Shown here piece after piece: positions 56,491 through 64,000 of a stretch of DNA of 64,000 nucleotides. Positions within the stretch are counted from its first letter, which is position 1. The number at the start of each line of letters is the position of its first letter. The notes under the pieces were generated by a model that was not told the origin of the DNA, ran no database searches, and was given only the letters and a program-made list of their open reading frames with translations. The DNA is from Ligula intestinalis. Its lineage: Eukaryota > Platyhelminthes > Cestoda > Diphyllobothriidea > Diphyllobothriidae. The stretch is taken from assembly GCA_036362985.1 (NCBI GenBank), contig JAYGXS010000004.1:14449918-14513917 (forward strand), read 5' to 3'. The translations under genes were made by a program, and so were the position numbers.

Positions 56491-56714
56491 TATTTCTTTT
56501 GGATCAATCTGAGCCCACTACAACAAAATTGGCTGACGAACGCTCACTGATCGCTGATGGAAAAAACTCGTTCCGTTCTGCTTTCGGGCTCACTTTTGAA
56601 CTCCCCCTCCCCCCAGCAGTCGCACAGCGTCTAGTAGTGTAGCAGGACAAAGGAGAGTGGAATGGCTATAACTGGCTCATGAGGTGCCATTAACCAGTCA
56701 TGACCGAGCCCAAA
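56491..56714. other. Anonymous stretch
   Basis: Nothing recognised. Confidence 0.35.
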
Positions 56715-56890
56715 TAGTGCACCAGCTGAGACGCAGTGGTAAGAGCATTGGAATTCTGATCGACAGGATGCGGTTTCGAGTCTCGGATCGTGATTGGTTC
56801 GGACTGGCTGATGACTGCTCATGAGGCAGAAATGGCCATTCCGGTCTCCCTTGCCCTTGTCGGCAAAACAAGTGCTCACTAAACTTGGCT
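56715..56890 (+). repeat. tRNA-derived SINE-like repeat
   Basis: A-box-like GCTGAGACGCAGTGGTAAGA and B-box-like GGTTTCGAGTCTC, followed by body CTGATGACTGCTCATGAGGC and AGAAATGGCCATTCCGGTCT. The body recurs near 6685-6740 and, diverged, at 52140-52200. Confidence 0.6.
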
Positions 56891-57779
56891 TCGTAAATTC
56901 TTACATAAGTATCCTCGCTGAACTCCATGGAGTTGTTTGTCTAGTGTCTTTGGTAGGGATCGCTTATATCGTCTCCTAGCAAGGCACAGGAAAATTCCCC
57001 CCGGTAATACAAATGGCCTTTAATTTAATTCTCGGGATTAAAGTTTGGCATACGATTAGGGTTAAGATAGGTAAAATAGTTACCATTTCTGCATTTTAAC
57101 GCACGGCCCCCGGTATAACTGAAACTTTTCACCTCTCCCGTAGGAGAGAGGCGCGGCATATGAGCCGCAGGTTTCTTGCTGAAAAAGAGGAGATGAGTTG
57201 AAAACCTTTGCGTTCCGGGCGTTTACTGGGATAAAATACGCCCCAAAACTTAATGGAATCCATCATTGCCGCGAACAAAAAAGAAGTGTAGGCCGATCAA
57301 ATGCTAGCTAGCCGCTCTCAGTGAGAGTATCGCCTTTTCCGACTAGGAAGCGTTTGACTGACCGACACATCTTTTTAGTTCGCAGTAATGCTGGATGCCA
57401 TTAAATCCTAGGGCTTTTTTTCAATCCTAGTAAAAGCCTCGTTGTATTGGATGACCTCATTTGCTCACCAGAAGCTATTTTGTCTGTAGGTTGCAGTTAT
57501 AGAGGCTTTATCCCCTAGGGGAATACAGCAAAAAAACTCTCGTTTATGCCGTTGGCGGTTTGGGATGACCTTAACGTACAAAAAGCAGGCCGAGGGAAAC
57601 TGATGTCAAATTAAAAAAAAACTTGCAGAAAAATTATTCTTTATAACATGAAAAATTTTCGGAATAACTTGTAAACGCCTAAATAACATTCTCCGTCAGT
57701 ATGCTTCATTCAGCATTCCAGCAATTTAAACGGGAGAATAGAAGACAAATGGGACAATGAAGTTTTCAGAACAGTTTTC
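56891..57779. other. Anonymous stretch
   Basis: No gene recognised; a CCTCTC/GAGAGAGG hairpin lies at about 57130. Confidence 0.4.
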
Positions 57780-59350
57780 CGGCATACTTCAGTTTTCTAT
57801 AAATTCTCAGAAGGCCACTATATTTATATAGGAAAGGGGCCAAAGATAAACACGTGGTAAATTATGTTTATAACTGAATGCAAGAGGTACTTTAAAGAAA
57901 TCCAAAGATCCCGCGATTTTAAAATCACTCAATGAGTACCTGCTTTTCAGCACCAAGCTTTTTGGGGCGAAATCACTTGCTAATTTTAGTGGGGACTGTA
58001 TTGAAAGAAACGAGTATCCAAAAAACTGCTGGAGAGCGCTGCGGCGTTGTCTTACAGTTATTGCCACCAAAACCCCGAGGAGATACGCCGGAAATCAACC
58101 GGAAACCACTTATAGAAAGAGGAAATAATAAGAGCGTCACGAGTGCCAACTGACTGTCCTTCTCGACACCCTGACAGAGTAGTTAAGACGGGAATGTAGC
58201 AGCTTTACACAGGCCATAGGAAGGAGACGTGGAGATCGACATTTTTACAAAGGGCATACGAAATGAGACCGCAATTAAGACTTCCCCAAGATCCACATCG
58301 GTACGTATGCAACTATCTCTCCATGAAACTTGATAAAAAATCACTCGAAGCAGTATCTCTGCGTACTGAATTCTGCAGGGTACTCCAGGGATTAGCAGCT
58401 AGAGTACGAAAGATCTGCTCTCCCGAAACTGTGAAAGCAGAGCTCCAACAGCTGAGGCAGATACTTATCGAAAATGGATACCCGGAGAGGTTCATCCTCA
58501 GGAATATTGGCGAGCGAGCCAAAAAGCCTGATACCTTAACAGTAGAAAAGAAAGACGTTTTCGTTAGACTGCCTTTCTCAGGCGATGCAGCAAGCGAGCT
58601 GGTCAGACGGCGTCTAAGAACCGCAATCGCTAGAGCTTTCCCCACGGCGAACTTACGGGTGTTCTTCACGAACTCTTTCCTCCTACGATTAGGAAGAAAA
58701 GACCTACTCCCGTTGAAGGCCACATCCATGTGTATTTACTCTTTCACTTGCTCCTGTGGAGCAAGATACATAGGCCGAACAACGAGGCACCTGGAAAAAA
58801 GAGGGTACGTGAGTATATACCGGCCTGGTTAAGTAAAGGTGAAACTAGATCGATTTCGAGTTCTAATTTCGCACATCTCGTCGATGCGAATAATCGATTC
58901 GATACTAACAAAGCCTTTCAGGTTGTCTACCGGACACCAGCCAACTTTTCCAAGGGCCTACGCCAACGGGTGCTTGCAACAGCCGAATCAGTAGCTATAC
59001 GGCTAGAGAATCCGATGCTGTGTTGTCAGAAGAAACTGACTGAAGCCCTTTTACTTCCGTGGCCAACCCCGACGCCAGGTGACGATCGCACTTTGCCCCC
59101 GCGTCCCAGTGACAGTCATTCGCTGTGCGCAAATAGCAGCAATTATCCCCCATGCATCTGCCCTCTGATCAACCCCACAACATAACCCAATTACCCCCCC
59201 TACCCCTCCTCCCCTCCCCGAACACACAAACCTCTACACGCCGACCTCGCCATGCGGGCGACGCGTAAACGATGAATTGTAATTAAACTACACTATTTAA
59301 CCCTGTCCATCTGTATAGTTTTAATTACCCTGCAAATGTTCTGGCCTGAC
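57780..59350 (+). mobile_element. PLE family 2 element, plus strand, 5'-truncated, with inverted terminal fragment
   Basis: The 5' end (57780-57870) is a decayed inverted copy of the PLE2 terminus (GGCATACTTCAG, TATTTATATAGG, GTGGTAAATTATG), matching the same position in the element at 53190-55090. RT palm is missing; RT C-terminus and GIY-YIG follow, then a C-rich 3' UTR that is also found at 47256-47470 and 48255-48490. Confidence 0.78.
58263..59185 (+). pseudogene. PLE2 RT C-terminus and GIY-YIG endonuclease, one frameshift
   Basis: Frame 58263-58832 contains the RT-endonuclease linker (LQQLRQILIENGYPERFILR, then KPDTLTVEKKDVFVRLPFSG, as in the minus element) and the start of the endonuclease: CIYSFTCSCGARYIGRTTRH, with the PLE cysteine pair and GIY-YIG core. 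A shift near 58795 moves the rest, VREYIPAWLSKGETRSISSS, LVDANNRFDTNKAFQVVYR, to the frame ending at 59185. Upstream (57932-58153) an open frame is of unclear relation. No RT catalytic motifs are present. It shares several conserved segments with 53480-53812 but is too diverged to be a recent duplicate. Confidence 0.82.
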
Positions 59351-59399
59351 GACGATTTGCTAAAAAACATATGTTTGCCAATCTTGACTTCTCAACTTA

Positions 59400-59660
59400 A
59401 GAATGGGAATATTTGCAGAACTTAGCCTGCAAATGACTCCCAGACAAGTGCAGTCCAGCCATGAGTGGGCCGGAGTCTAGAGTCGCATTCCGGCAAGAAG
59501 ATCACCGGGATTTGGAGGTCTGTAACGGAAACGTAGGTCGTCCGGTCCGGGAGTGACTGAGCGTAAACAAATCGTCCGCATCTCGGGCACTGGTCTAATC
59601 TTGAGAAGTGGTTGGCTAGTATGACTAGACCGCCTTGAGAAAGCCAGACAGGAGCTCATA
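59400..59660 (-). repeat. Dispersed repeat R3, copy 3
   Basis: Parallel to 47471-47885: GACTCCCAGACAAGTGCAGT, CCAGCCATGAGTGGGCCGGA, CGGCAAGAAGATCACCGGG, GGGAGTGACTGAGCGTAAAC. Confidence 0.7.
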
Positions 59661-62600
59661 TGGAGTAGTAGGCTTGATAAATATCTAATGAAATGAAAAG
59701 GCAATTATGGACCGATGGATTGTCAACTCACTTGCTCCTCTTAGGGACTATTCAGCGGCCTAAATGAGATTCGAACCTACAGCAGCAAGAGCAGGACTTT
59801 GTTTATGGGCCTGGTCGGGAGCCCAAGTACAGTACAGATTACTGAAATGTCCTTCAGTAGCGTGTTTTTTTCCAACATTTAATTATTTAATCACTTAGCA
59901 ATTTAGCATGTGTTCACTCCGCATCAGCTGGGTTTTTAATTTGAAGACTGGTAATATGAACGCTACGTTGGGAGAAGCAATATTTAACGCTCGTTCAACT
60001 AGGGACACGGAATATTTAAAATGTTGTTTTGCCCGACAAATGAGTCTCCTAACTTTTGTCGGTCACATTCGACATCACAGGCTAGGTTTTTTGTAAGCCG
60101 GAAGACTTAAGTACGAAGGAAGAGGAAACAAATACAAAACCTATTCGCTTCTATTGGCTTTTTTGGGCGCAGTCTGCCCAAAAAGAAACAAGGGTTTTCC
60201 TTCGAGAGCAGTTCAACTTGTCACAGTTTCCTCTTCTGTTATTACTCGCAGAGGATTTATGAACGTGAATGACAAAACATGCGGCAGTAGCGGTATGACG
60301 GCATGAGGTGAACTCTTACGTCGCGGTTCATTCGATGGGGACAAATCGCACCTTTAAGTTCGATGGGACCCAAATTCTTACGCGAGATTGCACCTGCACG
60401 AACTTCAAGCTGTTCGAGTTATCGGTTCTCTGCTTCCAGGTGATTAACGAGCGCAAAAGCCCTCTACACATGCAGTACCGAAGCATTATCCCGTCGAAAC
60501 TAACTGGTCACCCTCTAAGACGTTATCGGCGAGTGAATTGGCCGAGTAATTATGATGTAGCTAATGAACACTGGCGATGGAATGGCCGCAATCAAAAACT
60601 CGGATGTGGCTAGCACGCAATCATCGCACCGAGTTTGGAAAGACGCAAAAGCCGCTAATTCGAATAAGCATACCGTAGTATAGCAAATGCATCTTATAAA
60701 TAGCGCAACCACTGTGCTTCATTCATTTACTGTATATGCTGATGCTCTCTACTTTCAGCCCCGCCCACGGAAGCCAACTGGCAACGGAGCATGGGTAGTG
60801 CCTTACAGTCGATGACTGATTGGTTACCCCTCTCAGGAGGGTGTTAGCTCAGGCTTCATGAAGGGCTGCTCTCACCCTTCTGAGATCGAATGTCTGTATG
60901 CACATGCAATGCCAGTCCTCAGCCAACCACGGCCCCTGCGGCCTGGTGGAGGCTGGCACTTTCCTCTTGGTTTTGATTCAGTGTTAATGACTGCGTTCGC
61001 GCTCCCACTGGGTTTCAGGCCCCACCTCAGGTGTCTGAAAGCTAGGCGGTCACTAGGCGGTAAGGGAGAGAGTGAGGTCGACCCTCAGCGCGTTTCTCTC
61101 CTCACTATAATGCATTTGAATGCGCTTGAATCTCTCACGGTGCGCTAAAAGCCGTGGCTTGGCGGGTTTGCCAACTGTCGGGAAAACTCGAGCCTCCTAC
61201 GTTGCTGCTCATTTTGTACTCTTGTGTTTGTGTGTGCGTATGGGAGGAGAGGAAGGACTGAGAGTCAGGCTGCAATGGCTCCCTCTTAATGTGGCCTTTA
61301 TGGCGCCCCCGCGAAGGCGGGAGCATACCTAGCGAGATGGCTGTGTCAAGTGTGCGCGTGCTGAGTGTTTTATCGCGCCAGCCATCTACACCCTCCCTCA
61401 TCCCCGGTCTTATTGACTTTCTCTTTACATCAGATACGGAGGTGGGAGTGCCGAGCGAGTGGGTAGATTCTGTGCGAGTCTGCCTAAACTCCTTTTTTTC
61501 GCACGAGTTCTCTACGTTGCTCTCGCTTGCTGTCGCTTTCGTGTTGCTTGCCCAGCTCGCCTCAGTGTCTGTTGCGGCTTGCTTCAGCGTTTGCTGCGGC
61601 TTGTTGGAGCGCGTGGTGCCCATTGTCGAAATTGACGGGATAACTGACGTTTCGCATATGCTGATGAGTTCAAGTGTGAATCTGAATAGTTTGACAGATT
61701 ATGGCCTCCTTCCCCCGATCGAGTTTGCTCTCAAGTAAGACTGTAACTGAAATGCAAAATCGCACACCTCGGCAAACCGTCTGTTTACATGAATGTATGA
61801 GCATCTCAACCAAGTTCAGGGCATGAGGCATGCAAACTTTACTTTGTCTGAAGAAAAATTATGATTGAAGTTCTTTTGGAAGGCGATTAAATGCCCCTTC
61901 TGAATAGGGCACTCTCAATCGTCGCGATGCTGGACTTATTACAGCAGTTCCCCGGGAACCGAGTCCATCTGACTATCCTATATTCAGAGTTAATAAACGG
62001 TGTGGTTTGTGCCAATGACGAATGCTAAGGTAAGACGCGAACACAAGAGGTCTCTCGCAATACAGGTGTGATTGAGTTATATTTCCGTGTCCTAAAACTA
62101 AGGTCAACTCCAAACCCTCCCTCAACGTATAGCGCCAGTCTTAGTTGTAACCGTAGCCATAACTTTCACATTAGCTCTTAGATAAACCATAAGATTAAAA
62201 AGTTTTCAAAAAGTTCACAAAATTGGCTACACCTAACATCAGCCGAGCTTGACACGAAGGCCAAGTAGTCGAATAAACGTGATTCGAGTGTTACAGAGCA
62301 AATTTCGGACGCTAAGTAAACGTAAGCTGCTATCTAATTTTCTCGATCTCGCTTCACTTTAACAATGCAGTCATTGGAACGGGATGTTTATTGGCCTGAC
62401 GTTTTCGTTTCCCCCTTGAAGATATACACGTTATTTTTAGAATATTATTCTATAATTTTCAGCAAAAAATGTTCTCCATCCACAAGGAATAACATAAGGC
62501 GCAGAAACTCACAACACCGTGAAATTAAAAGCAATCTATAATCGTCAATGGCTGCCAATGTCGAAATCGTGGATGAATATCCTTGGAAAATTCGTCAAAT

Positions 62601-62879
62601 ATAAGCCAAATTGGGCTGTTTGCAAAATGGCCCTAGCGTCATGCAATGGCAACCTAATTATAGTTCTAATATACAAATCGGTATATAACGGGCATAATAG
62701 GTCAACTGATGTGTATTTAAAAATGCATGTGTGAATGAAAGGAGAAAAAATTGGCGATTCAATCTGAAAACCCCGCTGGAGATCGGTCACGAGACCCAAT
62801 CCCAGATGCGGGAAATGAAGGCACGAGAAGCGCGATATGCTTACATAATCTGTGATGGCCGCGTGATCTCGTGCGTGCT
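59661..62879. other. Anonymous stretch
   Basis: No gene I can support. At 61135-61738 two overlapping frames of 149 and 162 codons lie on opposite strands in GC-rich sequence; neither resembles a known protein. On the minus strand at about 59765-59775 there is GGTTCGAATCTC, similar to a tRNA B box, but no cloverleaf. Confidence 0.4.
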
Positions 62880-63140
62880 TTAATTAGCAGCTATCATGAT
62901 CAACGCTGGTGGCTTGACCGTCCACGTTCGAGTCGTTAGTTGCCGCACTTTCCCCATCTTTGTTGAATACTGGTTTGATACTTGGTCGGTGATTTGATTT
63001 TCTCTCATGTTGGTCGTTGGCGCTCCACCCATCCGACTGATTCTGTCGGCCAGGCAAAGTCTCAGCATGCAATATGAGACAGGAAGGTACTTGAGTTTGT
63101 GATTGGATTGCGGGCCTGAGCACACGGACTCGAGCAACTC
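62880..63140 (-). repeat. Dispersed repeat R4, copy 2
   Basis: The reverse complement aligns with 46746-47010. A short related stretch with AATTAACGACTCGAACGAGG, CAAGGCCACC occurs on the plus strand at about 63852-63886. Confidence 0.55.
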
Positions 63141-64000
63141 GCGGCTCACGCGGCCGTCACCTCTTGCGAGGACTTCAGCCTGGTGAAACTGGAAATATGA
63201 CTGGATCCCGTGAAAGGAGTCGCAATCTGAGAGGTTACGTCTTTGCTACTCACCGCTGTTTTTTGCCTGGCTGTTCTCGGCTATTTGCCATAATCTGTCG
63301 CTTTGGCCATAACCACAAATGATCCGGTAAGCCACGCCAGAAGTTTCCTACCATGACAGCTTCATGACGTGGCGCCTAATGGCTGCCTTCGGCCTGTGTG
63401 TCTTTCCAACGCCCGAAGAGAGTGAGCAGATGGCTGACGGTTTCGGAGAGGTCTTTCACGTTTTTGAGTGATCGAAATGGTTGCCACTGAGGTTCAGTAC
63501 CTGTTTCGTATTCTCCGCTTTCCTGAACCTTTTATTTTTAAGTCAACACAATTCCTGGGTATGCCCACCATCTGCTCGTAGAGTTCGTAAAGCAAGTCTT
63601 GAGACAGAAATCAAAGAGCGGGTTCAGAACGGCGGGTGAGCTGTTCGAATCATCGTTCTCGGGCCTGCAGTTAAGCAACAAGCGTGGTTACCTCCTTTTC
63701 TCATATCCTCTGCTCGAGTATTTTCTAGACAAGGAAAGCAGGTACGGAGGGAGGGGGTGGTGGGCGTAGGACCAAGACTTTCAGGAAGAGCGAGCCAAGT
63801 TGCCACATCATTAACGCACCAACACCCCACAATTATTACGAAATTGTAGCAATTAACGACTCGAACGAGGACTGCAAGGCCACCAACGTATCACTTACGA
63901 CCCCACTGGTAATCACGAGAGCTCCTAACTATGTTAGACATGTAGTCGTGTGGCCACTCCTTGTGCCTCTTCTGCCTTTAGCCGCGATCATCCCTGAGGA
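63141..64000. other. Anonymous stretch to window end
   Basis: Apart from the short R4-like piece near 63860, nothing recognised. Confidence 0.4.

Noticed and set aside
61135..61738. Open frames of 149 and 162 codons on opposite strands
   Set aside because: GC-rich sequence lengthens chance frames; neither has recognisable motifs or splice context.
1..64000. Bacterial or phage origin suggested by HSP70 (DnaK-like) frames
   Set aside because: EEVD tail, heat-shock promoter with TATA, spliced innexin and animal-type retroelements all indicate a metazoan nuclear genome.

Overview
The window looks like nuclear DNA of a flatworm, most probably a tapeworm. The clues are an innexin gene split by a long intron, two intronless cytosolic HSP70 genes (one divergent and without the EEVD tail, as in the HSP70 expansion known from tapeworm genomes), and a dense load of Penelope-like elements (PLEs) with GIY-YIG endonucleases plus CR1/Jockey-type non-LTR retrotransposons. 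I see no rRNA, CRISPR or bacterial operon structure. The species cannot be fixed from sequence alone.

Layout. 1-2802: decayed PLE (family 1). 2991-9264 (minus): first two coding exons of an innexin gene, separated by a 5.7 kb intron that holds a 100-bp MITE, a SINE fragment and an inverted pair of PLE tails; the rest of the gene lies off the left edge. 11122-16340: inverted PLE tails, then a CR1-like element split by a second, oppositely oriented CR1-like element. 18247-21222: a TA-flanked element with ~360-bp inverted termini, itself split by a third CR1-like copy. 23560-26500: repeat family R1 with a solo LTR inside it, and PLE fragments. 28898-31006: canonical HSP70 with promoter. 34156-40540: a 116-bp tandem duplication and a large diverged inverted-repeat structure. 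40967-44465: a palindromic PLE insertion with arms of about 1498 bp, flanked by a 13-bp target-site duplication. 44929-49560: LTR-like and other dispersed repeats and PLE pieces. 49914-51827: divergent HSP70. 52068-59660: SINEs and two members of a second PLE family (PLE2), one carrying a 58-bp micro-insertion. 59661-64000: largely anonymous sequence.

The host genes are the innexin (gap-junction/hemichannel subunit) and the two HSP70 chaperones; nothing suggests they are functionally linked. Almost everything else is retroelement-derived. The most coherent story is the PLE system: head-to-head inverted insertions, a shared 3' terminus, two 13-bp target-site duplications, and hammerhead-ribozyme-like motifs whose stem III is a 4-nt palindrome (ACGU or AGCU), as expected if cleavage works through dimers.
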